This document shows positions 53,874 to 62,427 of a DNA stretch of 64,000 nucleotides, one piece after another. The notes beneath the pieces were generated by a model, which made no database searches, was not told the origin of the DNA, and was given only the letters and a program-made list of their open reading frames with translations. Within the stretch, counting starts at the first letter, position 1, and every line of letters begins with the position of its first letter. The translations under genes and the position numbers were made by a program. The DNA comes from Kribbella jejuensis (GTDB taxonomy: Bacteria > Actinomycetota > Actinomycetes > Propionibacteriales > Kribbellaceae): positions 372,001 through 436,000 of the forward strand of contig NZ_VFMM01000004.1 in assembly GCF_006715085.1 (NCBI RefSeq), given 5' to 3'.

Positions 53874-54896
53874 CTAACCGATCAGTCGCGCCAGGGTTTC
53901 CGCGGCCGTACGGCAATCGGCCGCCGACGCGTCGAGATGGGTGACGATCCGCAGCTGCGTCGCCCCGACACCACCGACGAGTACGCCGGCTGCCCGCGCA
54001 CCGGCGACCACATCTGGAACGGTGTGACCGGTGCCGGCCAGATCGACGACGACGATGTTGGTCTCGACCTGATCGGGCTTCACCGAACCGGGCGCCGCGT
54101 CCGCCAGAACGGAGGCGATCGCGCGGGCGTTCGCGTGGTCCTCGGCGAGGCGCTCGATGTTGTGCTCGACGGCGTACAGACCAGCAGCGGCCAGTACGCC
54201 GGCCTGCCGCCACCCGGCGCCGAGGCGCTTGCGCCAGACGCGGGCCTCGCGGATCAGCTCGGCCGAACCGACGAGGACCGAACCGACCGGTGCGCCGAGA
54301 CCCTTCGACAGGCAGACGCTCGCGGCAGCGGCGCGCCCGGCGTACGACTCGAGAGTCCGGCCCGTCGCGACGGCCGCGTTCCAGAGCCGCGCGCCGTCCA
54401 GGTGCAACGGGAGCCCGACAGCGTCCAGCTCGTCCGCCAACGCGTCGTACGAGTGCTGAATCGCACCCCCGCCGAAGTTGTGCGTGTTCTCGACCGAGAC
54501 AGCAGACGTCACGACGAAGTACGGACCCAGGTCGGGCGCGATCAGCGCGCGGATCTGCTCCAGGTCGATCTGTCCCGCCGGCGCGCTCCAGGTGCGCGTC
54601 GTGACACCGCTCACGGCCGCGTGCGACCCGAGCTCGGCGCGGACGATGTGCGCGCTCGCCTCGCACAGCACCTCGCCGCCGGGCGGCACCAGCGCCCGTA
54701 CGCCGAGCATGTTCGCGAGCGACCCGGTGACGGTGAACAGCCCCGCCTCGTGCCCGAGCAGACCGGCGACGTGCTCCTCGAGCGCGTTCACGGTCGGGTC
54801 CTCGCCGTACACGTCGTCGCCGACCGGAGCCGAAGTCATCGCCGCCAGCATCTCGGCCGACGGACGGGTGACGGTGTCCGACCGGAGGTCGATCAC
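53874..54896 (-). CDS. Low-specificity threonine aldolase
   Basis: PLP enzyme cleaving threonine or allo-threonine to glycine and acetaldehyde. 340 residues: [19 protein letters not shown] at the N-terminus, [40 protein letters not shown] and the PLP Lys in [14 protein letters not shown]. Its start overlaps the DAHP synthase stop by four bases, so the two are co-translated. Confidence 0.92.
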   Translation of the reverse strand: MIDLRSDTVTRPSAEMLAAMTSAPVGDDVYGEDPTVNALEEHVAGLLGHEAGLFTVTGSLANMLGVRALVPPGGEVLCEASAHIVRAELGSHAAVSGVTTRTWSAPAGQIDLEQIRALIAPDLGPYFVVTSAVSVENTHNFGGGAIQHSYDALADELDAVGLPLHLDGARLWNAAVATGRTLESYAGRAAAASVCLSKGLGAPVGSVLVGSAELIREARVWRKRLGAGWRQAGVLAAAGLYAVEHNIERLAEDHANARAIASVLADAAPGSVKPDQVETNIVVVDLAGTGHTVPDVVAGARAAGVLVGGVGATQLRIVTHLDASAADCRTAAETLARLIG

Positions 54897-56266
54897 GCCT
54901 GCGCTCCCCGCAGCCGCTCGGCGACCAGGAACGCCAGCTCCAGCGACTGGTGCCGGTTCAGCCGCGGGTCGCAGGCCGTCTCGTACCGGTTCACGAGGTC
55001 CTCGGCGACGAGCTCCTCACCGCCGCCCAGGCACTCCGTCACGTCGTCACCGGTCAGCTCCATGTGGACACCGCCCGGCCAGGTGCCGACCTGCTCGTGG
55101 GCGTCGAAGAAGCCCTGCACCTCGTCCATCACGTCGTCGAAGTTGCGGGTCTTGTAGCCGTTCGGCGTCTCGAAGGTGTTCCCGTGCATCGGATCGCAGA
55201 CCCACGCGATCGGCGAGCCATGGTCGCGGACCGCCTCCAGCAGCGGCGGCAGCGCCGAGCGGATCTTGCCCGCGCCCATCCGGGTGATGAACGTGAGCCG
55301 GCCCTCGATGCCCTTCGGGTTCAGCTTGGCGATCAGCTCCCGGATGTACTCCGGGGTCGTGGTCGGGCCGATCTTCACGCCGAGCGGGTTCGACAGCGAG
55401 GCGAGGAACTCCACATGCGCGCCGTCCAGCTGCCGGGTCCGCTCACCCACCCACAGCAGATGGCCGGACACGTCGTACGGCTGCTCGGTGCGCGAGTCGA
55501 TCCGGGTCAGGGCGTGTTCGTACTCGAGGATCAGGGCCTCGTGCGACGCGTAGAAGTCGACCGTCTTGAACTCGTCCGAGGTGGCGCCGCACGCCCGCAT
55601 GAACGCGAGCGCCCGCTCGATCTCGGACGCCAGCTGCTCGTAGCGGCGGCCGACGGGCGAGGACTTCACGAAGTCGGTGTTCCAGGCGTGCACCTGGTGC
55701 AGGTCGGCGTACCCACCGGTGGTGAACGCGCGGGTCAGGTTCAGCGTCGCGGCGGCCGCGTTGTAGACGCCCCGCAAACGCTGCGGGTCCGGGATCCGGG
55801 ACTCAGGCGTGAAGTCGAAGCCGTTGACGGCGTCCCCGCGGTACGACGGGAGCGTCACGCCGTCGCGGGTCTCCTCACCGGACGACCGGGGCTTCGCGTA
55901 CTGACCCGCGATCCGGCCGATCTTCACGACCGGGACGCTGGCGGCGTACTGGAGGACGACGGACATCTGCAGCAGCACCCGGAGCTTGGCCCGAATGTTC
56001 TCCGCGGTCACACCCGCGAACGTCTCGGCGCAGTCGCCGCCCTGCAGGATGAAGGCCTCACCGCGCGCGACCGCACCGATCTTGGTGGTCAGGTCGTCGC
56101 ACTCGCCGGCGAACACCAGCGGCGGCAGCGTCCGGAGCTCCGCGATCACCTGCTCGAGCGCGGCCGGGTCCGGCCATTCCGGCTGCTGCAGCGGCTTCAG
56201 CGCCCGCAGCTCGTCCAGCGTGGGAACCCCCGGCACCTGCCCAGTCGTCAACGTCGCGAATTGCAT
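54893..56266 (-). CDS. Class II 3-deoxy-7-phosphoheptulonate synthase
   Basis: First enzyme of the shikimate pathway (PEP + erythrose 4-phosphate). 457 residues of the class II type: [80 protein letters not shown] and [16 protein letters not shown] carry the metal and substrate ligands. The ATG at 56266 (MQFATLTT) was chosen over a longer frame that overlaps plsC. Confidence 0.94.
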   Translation of the reverse strand: MQFATLTTGQVPGVPTLDELRALKPLQQPEWPDPAALEQVIAELRTLPPLVFAGECDDLTTKIGAVARGEAFILQGGDCAETFAGVTAENIRAKLRVLLQMSVVLQYAASVPVVKIGRIAGQYAKPRSSGEETRDGVTLPSYRGDAVNGFDFTPESRIPDPQRLRGVYNAAAATLNLTRAFTTGGYADLHQVHAWNTDFVKSSPVGRRYEQLASEIERALAFMRACGATSDEFKTVDFYASHEALILEYEHALTRIDSRTEQPYDVSGHLLWVGERTRQLDGAHVEFLASLSNPLGVKIGPTTTPEYIRELIAKLNPKGIEGRLTFITRMGAGKIRSALPPLLEAVRDHGSPIAWVCDPMHGNTFETPNGYKTRNFDDVMDEVQGFFDAHEQVGTWPGGVHMELTGDDVTECLGGGEELVAEDLVNRYETACDPRLNRHQSLELAFLVAERLRGAQA

Positions 56267-56309
56267 GCTGCCAACTGTAGATGAGCCCCTCGAACCGAGC
56301 GTGACCGTC

Positions 56310-57074
56310 TCAGCTGGCCTTGGTGTCGCCGAGCCGGACGTGCTCGTCGATGGATTCACCGGCCTTGAGGAGTTCCTTGGCCTTCTCGGCGTACATGTCG
56401 ACGTACTCCTGGCCGGACAGGCCCATCAGCGCGTACATGATCTCGTCGGTCACCGAGCGCAGCACGAAGCGGTCGCGCTCCATGCCTTCGTAGCGGGAGA
56501 AGTCCATCGGCTCGCCGAACGCGACGCCGGGGCGGACCAGGCGCGGCAGCAGCCGGCCCTTCTCGCGGTAGAACAGGGTCGGCTTCATCCGGCCCGCGGG
56601 CTGCAGCTTGTGGGTGTCGATCATCGCGACCGGGATCACCGGTACGCCGGCCACGATCGCCATCCGGGCCACGCCGGTCTTGCCCTTGTACAGCCGGCCG
56701 TCAGGCGAGCGGGTGCCCTCGGGGTAGATCCCGAACAGGCCGCCCTTCCGGAGGATCTCCAGGCCCGTGTTCAGCGCGGCCAGCGAGGCGCGGCCGCCGG
56801 AGCGGTCGATCGGGATCTGGCCGACCGAGCGGAAGAAGGTGGCGACCAGCTTGCCCTTCAGGCCGGGGCCGGTGAAGTACTCCGACTTGGCCGGGAAGAC
56901 GATCTGCCGCGGGATCGACACCGGCAGGAAGATCGAGTCGCAGAACGCGAGGTGGTTGCTGACCAGCAGTGCCGGGCCGTCGGTCGGTACGTGCTCGACT
57001 CCGGTCACCTTCGGCCGGAACAGCAGTTTGACCAGTGGTGCGACCAGGAACCGTCTCAGGAACAGATACAGCAT
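56310..57074 (-). CDS. 1-acyl-sn-glycerol-3-phosphate acyltransferase (PlsC type)
   Basis: Membrane enzyme that acylates lysophosphatidic acid. 254 residues with the catalytic H-x4-D motif (VSNHLAFCDS), the FIV-type region KSEYFTGPGLKG, GIYPEGTRSPDG and the VIPVAMIDT segment. The GGAGG eight bases before the ATG supports the start. It lies upstream of the DAHP synthase with 43 bases between. Confidence 0.9.
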   Translation of the reverse strand: MLYLFLRRFLVAPLVKLLFRPKVTGVEHVPTDGPALLVSNHLAFCDSIFLPVSIPRQIVFPAKSEYFTGPGLKGKLVATFFRSVGQIPIDRSGGRASLAALNTGLEILRKGGLFGIYPEGTRSPDGRLYKGKTGVARMAIVAGVPVIPVAMIDTHKLQPAGRMKPTLFYREKGRLLPRLVRPGVAFGEPMDFSRYEGMERDRFVLRSVTDEIMYALMGLSGQEYVDMYAEKAKELLKAGESIDEHVRLGDTKAS

Positions 57075-57316
57075 CCGCCTCGACCTCCGTCAACTCGCCC
57101 GACACACATCTACCCAGACACGACAACCGCGGCGCGTCAACCGTTCCGGTGCGGACACTACGTTCCAGCTTCCCCCTCAGGCAATGTCACCGGCAGGAAT
57201 GCGGGTGTTGCTCACCGTGTTGTCACCTGGATGCAGACTGGCTGCCGCCAAGATGCGACCATTGTCACGCGCACCCGAGGCGCGTTGTGAGGACCGTGAA
57301 CGGCGAGGAGTCGAGC

Positions 57317-58099
57317 GTGCCAGTGCTAGCCCACGCGGAGGAGTTTCGCAGTCCCGGGACCGGGCAGAACGCCGCCGTCGGCGTGCTGCTGAGTCACGGA
57401 TTCACCGGCTCGCCGCGCTCGATGCGGCCGTTCGGCGAGCACCTCGCCGAGCTCGGGTACGGCGTGGCCGTGCCGCGGCTGCCCGGTCACGGCACCACAT
57501 GGCAGGAGATGAACAAGACCTCCTGGCAGGACTGGTACGCCGTCCTCGACAACGAGCTGGCGCGCCTCCGCAAGGAGCACGACCAGGTGTTCGCGATCGG
57601 CCTGTCGATGGGTGGCTGTCTCACACTGCGGCTGGCCGAGGAACACGGTACGGACATTTCCGGCCTGGTCCTGATCAACCCGTCGGTGCGGACCGACGAC
57701 AAACGGCTCGCCTTGCTCCCGGTGCTGGCCCGCCTCGTCCCGTCGTTCCCCGGGATCTCGAACGACATCAAGCTGGCCGGCGTCGACGAGGGCGCGTACG
57801 ACCGGATGCCGTTGCGCGCGCTGCTCTCACTGTCGCAACTGTGGAAGCTCACCCGGGCCGACCTGGCGAAAGTCACCCAGCCGGTGCTGTTGTTCCGCAG
57901 TACTGTCGATCATGTGGTGGAACCGAGCTCGGGGCGGACGGTACTTTCCTCGATCTCGTCCCGCGACGTGACCGAGACCCTGCTCGAGGACAGTTACCAC
58001 GTGGCAACCCTGGACAACGACGCACCGCGGATCTTCGCGGACTCCGCGGCATTCATCGGCCGGCTGAGCGGCCAGACAAGCGGCACCGCCGATGCGTGA
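57317..58099 (+). CDS. Carboxylesterase/monoacylglycerol lipase-like hydrolase
   Basis: 260 residues of the alpha/beta hydrolase fold: LLSHGFTGSPRSMRPFGEHLAELGYGVAVPRLPGHG, nucleophile GLSMGGCL, acidic residue region TVDHVVE and catalytic His SYHVATLDND. Very similar to bacterial Est30-type carboxylesterases. The GTG at 57317 follows GCGAGGAG; longer frames upstream have odd Cys/His-rich sequence. It overlaps the next gene by eight bases. Confidence 0.88.
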   Translation: MPVLAHAEEFRSPGTGQNAAVGVLLSHGFTGSPRSMRPFGEHLAELGYGVAVPRLPGHGTTWQEMNKTSWQDWYAVLDNELARLRKEHDQVFAIGLSMGGCLTLRLAEEHGTDISGLVLINPSVRTDDKRLALLPVLARLVPSFPGISNDIKLAGVDEGAYDRMPLRALLSLSQLWKLTRADLAKVTQPVLLFRSTVDHVVEPSSGRTVLSSISSRDVTETLLEDSYHVATLDNDAPRIFADSAAFIGRLSGQTSGTADA

Positions 58100-58739
58100 C
58101 AACGGTCTGACCGCGACGTCGTACGCGTCACTCGGCCGGATCGACCCGTTGGTGGCCGAGCCCGTCCTGGACGCGCTCAAGGCGGCCGGCATCGCGGCGT
58201 ACTGCGAGAACCAGAGCGACGCCAACGACGAGATCTTCGTGGACGCGGAGGCGGTCGAGCGGGCCCGCCCGGTGATCGACCGCAGTACCGAGGACGCGGA
58301 GTGGAAGTCGCTGGTCGAGCAGTTCAACCAGCCGTCCGCGCCCGGCCACGGTGGCGGCGAGGACCCGGTACCGCGGTGGCCGGTCAGCGAGGACGTCGAC
58401 GACAAGTACGAGCCGCTGATCGACGTACCGACCGGGCTGACCATCCAGGAGGACGTCCCGGAGCCGGAACCACCGAAGAAGGTGGACGACCCGCACGACC
58501 ATTTCGTCCCGCCGGAGCCGCCGCGCGGGCCGCGGCTGGACTGGATCAGCCGGGCCGCCTGGCTCGGGCTGCTCGGTGGTCCGCTGCTGCTGATCGCGGC
58601 CGCCGTCTTCGACTTCGGCACCGGGCGGATCACCACACTCGCGGTGGTCGGCTTCATCGGCGGGTTCCTCACGCTGGTGCTCCGGATGAAGGACCGGCTG
58701 CCTCCCGGCGACGGCGGCGACGACGGAGCGGTCGTCTGA
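58092..58739 (+). CDS. Conserved membrane protein, unknown
   Basis: 215 residues. The N-terminal part (LVAEPVLDALKAAGIAAYCEN...IFVDAEAVERARPVID) resembles DUF2007-type regulator folds that bind small ligands. A charged Pro/Asp-rich middle follows, then two membrane segments near the C-terminus (about 153-172 and 177-195). It overlaps the esterase gene by eight bases, so they are co-transcribed. Confidence 0.75.
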   Translation: MRDNGLTATSYASLGRIDPLVAEPVLDALKAAGIAAYCENQSDANDEIFVDAEAVERARPVIDRSTEDAEWKSLVEQFNQPSAPGHGGGEDPVPRWPVSEDVDDKYEPLIDVPTGLTIQEDVPEPEPPKKVDDPHDHFVPPEPPRGPRLDWISRAAWLGLLGGPLLLIAAAVFDFGTGRITTLAVVGFIGGFLTLVLRMKDRLPPGDGGDDGAVV

Positions 58740-58750
58740 GTTAGGATGCG

Positions 58751-58773
58751 GATCGTCGGACAATCCGACGATC
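58751..58773. promoter_or_regulatory. Perfect 10+3+10 palindrome in the leader of the cyclodeaminase gene
   Basis: GATCGTCGGA (58751-58760) and TCCGACGATC (58764-58773) pair exactly around CAA. A possible -10 (TAGGAT, 58742-58747) lies just upstream and the ribosome site GGGAGG just downstream. It is either an operator covering the transcription start or a 5' hairpin. Confidence 0.6.
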
Positions 58774-58789
58774 GCGTTGGGAGGCACCC

Positions 58790-60019
58790 GTGCAGGTCAC
58801 CGAGACCGTGGAGATCACCGGCCACCTGATGGACTCCGGGCTGCTGTCCCGCGTCCTCGACGACATCCGCGGGTACGGCGGTGAGTACACGCTGGACAAG
58901 TTCGACCTCGGATACGACAAGGACGACCCGTCGACCGTCCGGATGACCGTCGGCGCGGAGGACGAGGAGTCGCTGCAGCGGCTGCTGATGCGGATCCAGA
59001 CCAAGGGCGCGAACCTGGTCGACCCGGGGACGCCGGAGATCACCGAGGTGACCCAGGACGGCGTGTTCCCGGACGGGTTCTACTCGACCACGAACCTGCC
59101 GACCAGCGTGCGGCTCGGCGGCCACTGGGTGCAGGTGCAGAACCCGGAGATGGACTGCGGGCTGCTCGTCGAGGGTGAGACCGTGCGGACCATTCCGATG
59201 TCCGACGTCCGCGCCGGGATGAAGATCATCACCAGCGCGCAGGGCGTCCGGGTCACTCCCCCGATCGTGGTGAACACCGAAGAGGGCTTCGGCTTCATGG
59301 AGTCCGACGTGTCGTCGGAGAAGCCTCAGCGGGTGCTCGTCAAGCAGGTCGCGGACGGGATGCGGGAGGCGAAGGCCAACGGGCAGAAGGTGCTGTGGGT
59401 CGGCGGCCCGGGCATCGTGCACACCGGCGCCGCGCCGGCGATGGTCGCGATCGTCGAGGCCGGGTACGTCGACGTACTGTTCGCCGGCAATGCGCTCGCG
59501 ACACACGACATCGAGTCCTCGCTGTACGGCACGTCGCTGGGTGTGGACCTGGCCCGCGGGCGTGGTGTCGAACACGGGCACGAGCACCACATCCGCGCGA
59601 TCAACACGATCCGCAAGGCCGGGTCGATCGCGGCGGCGGTCGAGCAGGGCGTGCTGACGTCGGGCGTGATGCACGCGCTGGTCCGGCAGGGCAAGAAGTT
59701 CGTCCTGGTCGGATCGGTCCGCGACGACGGGCCGCTGCCGGACGTCTACACCGACGTACTCGAGGGTCAGCGGGCGATGCGCGCGGAACTCGACGACGTC
59801 GGGTACTGCCTGATGGCCGCGACGATGCTGCATTCAGTTGCTACCGGCAACATTCTGCCGGCCTCGATCCCGTTGACCTGTGTGGACATCAACCCGGCGA
59901 CCGTGACCAAGCTCGCGGACCGCGGGTCGTCGCAGGCCCGCGGAATCGTGACCGACGTCGGGCTGTTCATCGAGCACCTGGCACGTGAGCTGTCTCCCAC
60001 CTACGCCGACAGCAAGTGA
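58790..60019 (+). CDS. Archaeal-type ornithine cyclodeaminase / LOR-SDH family (TIGR00300)
   Basis: 409 residues. The N-terminal half (ETVEITGHLMDSGLLSRVLDDI, FPDGFYSTTNLPTSVRLGGHWVQVQNPEMD) is the LOR/SDH conserved region. The C-terminal half has a nucleotide fold (VLWVGGPGIVHTGAAPAMVAIVEAGYVDVLFAGNALATHD). This matches the archaeal ornithine cyclodeaminase group and the C-terminal part of cyanobacterial ArgZ/AgrE, but without the arginine-dihydrolase domain. It would convert ornithine to proline and ammonia, using NAD. GTG start with GGGAGG six bases upstream. Confidence 0.82.
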   Translation: MQVTETVEITGHLMDSGLLSRVLDDIRGYGGEYTLDKFDLGYDKDDPSTVRMTVGAEDEESLQRLLMRIQTKGANLVDPGTPEITEVTQDGVFPDGFYSTTNLPTSVRLGGHWVQVQNPEMDCGLLVEGETVRTIPMSDVRAGMKIITSAQGVRVTPPIVVNTEEGFGFMESDVSSEKPQRVLVKQVADGMREAKANGQKVLWVGGPGIVHTGAAPAMVAIVEAGYVDVLFAGNALATHDIESSLYGTSLGVDLARGRGVEHGHEHHIRAINTIRKAGSIAAAVEQGVLTSGVMHALVRQGKKFVLVGSVRDDGPLPDVYTDVLEGQRAMRAELDDVGYCLMAATMLHSVATGNILPASIPLTCVDINPATVTKLADRGSSQARGIVTDVGLFIEHLARELSPTYADSK

Positions 60020-60044
60020 CCCTTTCGGCGTAGACGCTGGTCGG

Positions 60045-60467
60045 GTGACTGAAGACTTCGAAGCGTTCCTGCGTCGGTTCGAGGCCGCGAACAGCGCGTT
60101 CGTCAACGGGGATCCTTCGCTCTGGATGCCACTCGTGTCGCGCAGCGAGCAGACCTCGATCTTCGGCGGGTTCGGCGGCCAGGAGGTCGGCTGGTCGGAG
60201 ATCGGGCCGCGCTACGAGTGGGCGGCGGCCCAGTTCCGCGACACCGGGAATCCGGTGGAGTTCGAGTACCTGGACAAGCACGTCGGCGTCGACACGGCGT
60301 ACACGGTCGCGATCGAACGGTGCACCGTCCACCATGTGACCCAGCCGGAGCCGGTGCCGCACGTACTGCGGGCGACGATGATCTTCCGCATCGAGGACGA
60401 CGACTGGAAGATCACGCACCGGCACGCGGACCCACTGAACCCGAAGGCCTCCCCGACGGCAGGCTGA
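60045..60467 (+). CDS. SnoaL/NTF2-like protein
   Basis: 140 residues with a cone-like fold: an N-terminal helix pair (EDFEAFLRRFEAANSAFVNGD), FGGFGGQEVGWSEIGPRYEWAAAQF and a C-terminal beta sheet (HVLRATMIFRIEDDDWKITHRHADPL). Similar to ketosteroid isomerase-like or SnoaL proteins; the ligand is unknown. The GTG at 60045 is preceded by TAGACG, a possible -10. It ends six bases before the convergent GAF-ANTAR gene. Confidence 0.8.
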   Translation: MTEDFEAFLRRFEAANSAFVNGDPSLWMPLVSRSEQTSIFGGFGGQEVGWSEIGPRYEWAAAQFRDTGNPVEFEYLDKHVGVDTAYTVAIERCTVHHVTQPEPVPHVLRATMIFRIEDDDWKITHRHADPLNPKASPTAG

Positions 60468-60473
60468 CCCCCG

Positions 60474-61175
60474 CTACGCGTGCGGGAGTTTGCGGGTCTC
60501 GATCAGCTGCTGCGCCACGTCGCGCAGCTTGGTGTTGGTGTCCTGGGAGTACCGGCGGAGCACCGAGAAGGCCTGGTCCTCGTCCAGGTCGTAGCGCTCC
60601 ATTAGGATCCCCATCGCCAGTCCGACGAGCTTGCGCGCGTCCACGGCCTGCGCGAGATTCTCCTCGCGGCGGGCGCTGGAGACCGCGACCGAGGCGTGCC
60701 GGGCCAGAATGTGTGCGATCGCTTCCTCGTCCGGGCCGAACGCGTCCAGCTCGGTGCTGTACAGCCCCAGCACGCCGACCGTGCCGTCGGCGGTGGTCAG
60801 CGGCACGTCCAGAACGCTGCGGACGCCGAGGCTGCGGACCTTCTCGGCCCACTCCGGCCAACGATCCTCGGCGGCGGTGTCACGGATCCGGACGAGCGAG
60901 TGGTCGCGCATCGACTCGGTCAGCGGGCCTTTGCCGCCGGCGACCTGGAAGGCGTAGATCTCGGCCACCACCGGGTCGGTGGTCGCCGGAATCTGCAGCC
61001 GGCCGTTGCGCACGATCAGCGCGACGCCGGCGTGCGAGCAGTCGAGTGCCTGCAGAGCGAACTCGACGACCGCGTCGACGGTCTCTTCCATCCCACCGGA
61101 CCCGTGCAGGTCGAGCGCGAGTTGCGCGAACTTGTGGGCCGTCAGCGAGGTCCCCGGCACATCCAGCATGCTCAT
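60474..61175 (-). CDS. GAF-ANTAR regulator
   Basis: 233 residues: a GAF domain (about 25-160; LQALDCSHAGVALIVRNG ... SVLDVPLTTADGTVGVLGLYS) and a C-terminal ANTAR RNA-binding domain (REENLAQAVDARKLVGLAMGILMERYDLDEDQAFSVLRRYSQDTN). ANTAR proteins bind twin hairpins in nascent RNA and prevent termination, so it likely regulates by antitermination in response to a ligand. Its ATG is six bases after a -10 in the mirror-symmetric promoter, so the mRNA is likely leaderless. Confidence 0.9.
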   Translation of the reverse strand: MSMLDVPGTSLTAHKFAQLALDLHGSGGMEETVDAVVEFALQALDCSHAGVALIVRNGRLQIPATTDPVVAEIYAFQVAGGKGPLTESMRDHSLVRIRDTAAEDRWPEWAEKVRSLGVRSVLDVPLTTADGTVGVLGLYSTELDAFGPDEEAIAHILARHASVAVSSARREENLAQAVDARKLVGLAMGILMERYDLDEDQAFSVLRRYSQDTNTKLRDVAQQLIETRKLPHA

Positions 61176-61176
61176 G

Positions 61177-61223
61177 ACGTCAAGGTAGCTTGACGGAACG
61201 CGACCGTCAAGCTACCTTGACGT
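61177..61223. promoter_or_regulatory. Perfect mirror-symmetric divergent promoter/operator
   Basis: ACGTCAAGGTAGCTTGACGG (61177-61196) and CCGTCAAGCTACCTTGACGT (61204-61223) are exact inverted copies around AACGCGA. Each arm holds GTCAAG-N4-CTTGAC dyads. Rightwards, TTGACG (61190-61195) and TACCTT (61213-61218) are spaced 17 bases; leftwards the same pair repeats by symmetry. The -10 ends six bases before the GTG at 61225 and, equally, six bases before the ATG at 61175. Both mRNAs should be leaderless. Confidence 0.8.
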
Positions 61224-61224
61224 T

Positions 61225-61656
61225 GTGACCTCTGACGCGGGATTACCTTCGGAACCCGCGGATATCAGGAACCTCGACGAACTCCTCGAAGTCCTGCGCG
61301 TCAGCGATCAACGGGCGGACATCGAGCTACAGATCCAAGAGGGTCGGAGGGCAGGCCACCCAGTGACCGTGCTGGTGAAAGCACTGGCAGAACTGCCCGG
61401 CGTCACCGGGCTGGAGGCGCTGCGGGCGAGCCGGCGCGTGGTCGAGCTGCTCACCGGCGCGCGCTGGCACATGATGCGGCAGGCTCGCGAAGAAGGGTCC
61501 AGCTGGAGTCAGATCGGCACTGCGCTAGGCATGACCAAGCAGGCGGCGTACGACTTCTACCGGCGCAACCTCGACCAGCAGGATGCAACAGCTGCCCCGG
61601 GGACGTACGACTCGGACCGATCGCGCGCAGCACTGGGACGCAACGCCGGCCAATGA
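61225..61656 (+). CDS. Small HTH-like protein, unknown
   Basis: 143 residues, mostly helical. The C-terminal part (LLTGARWHMMRQAREEGSSWSQIGTALGMTKQAAYDFYRRNL) contains a helix-turn-helix resembling those in sigma or AsnC-like proteins. It is divergent from the GAF-ANTAR gene and shares its palindromic promoter, so it may bind that palindrome. I do not recognise a named family. Confidence 0.75.
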   Translation: MTSDAGLPSEPADIRNLDELLEVLRVSDQRADIELQIQEGRRAGHPVTVLVKALAELPGVTGLEALRASRRVVELLTGARWHMMRQAREEGSSWSQIGTALGMTKQAAYDFYRRNLDQQDATAAPGTYDSDRSRAALGRNAGQ

Positions 61657-61680
61657 CCCGGCCGGGTGTTGGATGGGGTC

Positions 61681-62427
61681 ATGACCGAACTCGTGAACCT
61701 TGCGGTGGCGGACGGCGTGGCGACGATCACGCTGGACTCGCCGCACAACAAGAACGCGCTGTCGCAGCAGCTGACCGGTGAGTTGCTGACTCACCTGGAG
61801 GCGGCGGGCGCGGACGACGCCGTCCGGGTGATCGTGATCCGCTCCGCGCAGGACGTGTTCTGTTCGGGGGCCGACCTGTCCGAGGCGACGACGGTCGGGA
61901 TGGGTGTCGGCGCGCAGCGGATGGTCGACGTCCAGCGGGCGATCGTCGCGAACCCGAAGCCGGTGGTCGCCCGGGTCGCGGGTCCGGTGCGGGCCGGGGG
62001 GATCGGGATCGTCGCGGCCGCCGACATCAGCGTGGCGGGTGAGAGTGCGACGTTCGCACTGACCGAAGTACGGCTGGGCCTCGCTGCGGCGACCATCTCG
62101 CTGACGGTCCTCCCCCGGCTGACCGACCGCGCCGCGGCGTACACGTTCCTCACCGGCAACGGCTTCGACGCCTTGGAAGCCGCTCGCCTGGGTCTGCTCA
62201 CCCTCACCGTCCCCGACGCCGACCTGGACAACGCCCTCACCACGGTCCTGGAGTCCCTCCTCAAGGGCGCCCCGCAAGGCCTCCACGAAACCAAGAAACT
62301 GCTCAACCGCGAACTCCTCGCCGACATAGACGCCCGAGGCAAAGACCTGGCCGAACTCTCCGCCTCCCTCTTCGCCTCCCCCGCCGCCCAACAAGCCATG
62401 CGCGCCTTCCTCACCCGCAAGAAGTAG
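61681..62427 (+). CDS. Enoyl-CoA hydratase/isomerase family protein
   Basis: 248-residue crotonase fold: ITLDSPHNKNALSQQL at the N-terminus, the oxyanion-hole pair around CSGADLSEA and AGPVRAGGIGIVAAADISVAGE, and LTEVRLGLAAATISLTVLPRL. The second catalytic Glu (LTEVRLGL) is present but the first, normally in G-G-C-E-L, is replaced by glycine/isoleucine (GGIGIVA), so a classic hydratase reaction is doubtful. ATG at 61681. It overlaps the convergent gene by 17 bases. Confidence 0.85.
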   Translation: MTELVNLAVADGVATITLDSPHNKNALSQQLTGELLTHLEAAGADDAVRVIVIRSAQDVFCSGADLSEATTVGMGVGAQRMVDVQRAIVANPKPVVARVAGPVRAGGIGIVAAADISVAGESATFALTEVRLGLAAATISLTVLPRLTDRAAAYTFLTGNGFDALEAARLGLLTLTVPDADLDNALTTVLESLLKGAPQGLHETKKLLNRELLADIDARGKDLAELSASLFASPAAQQAMRAFLTRKK

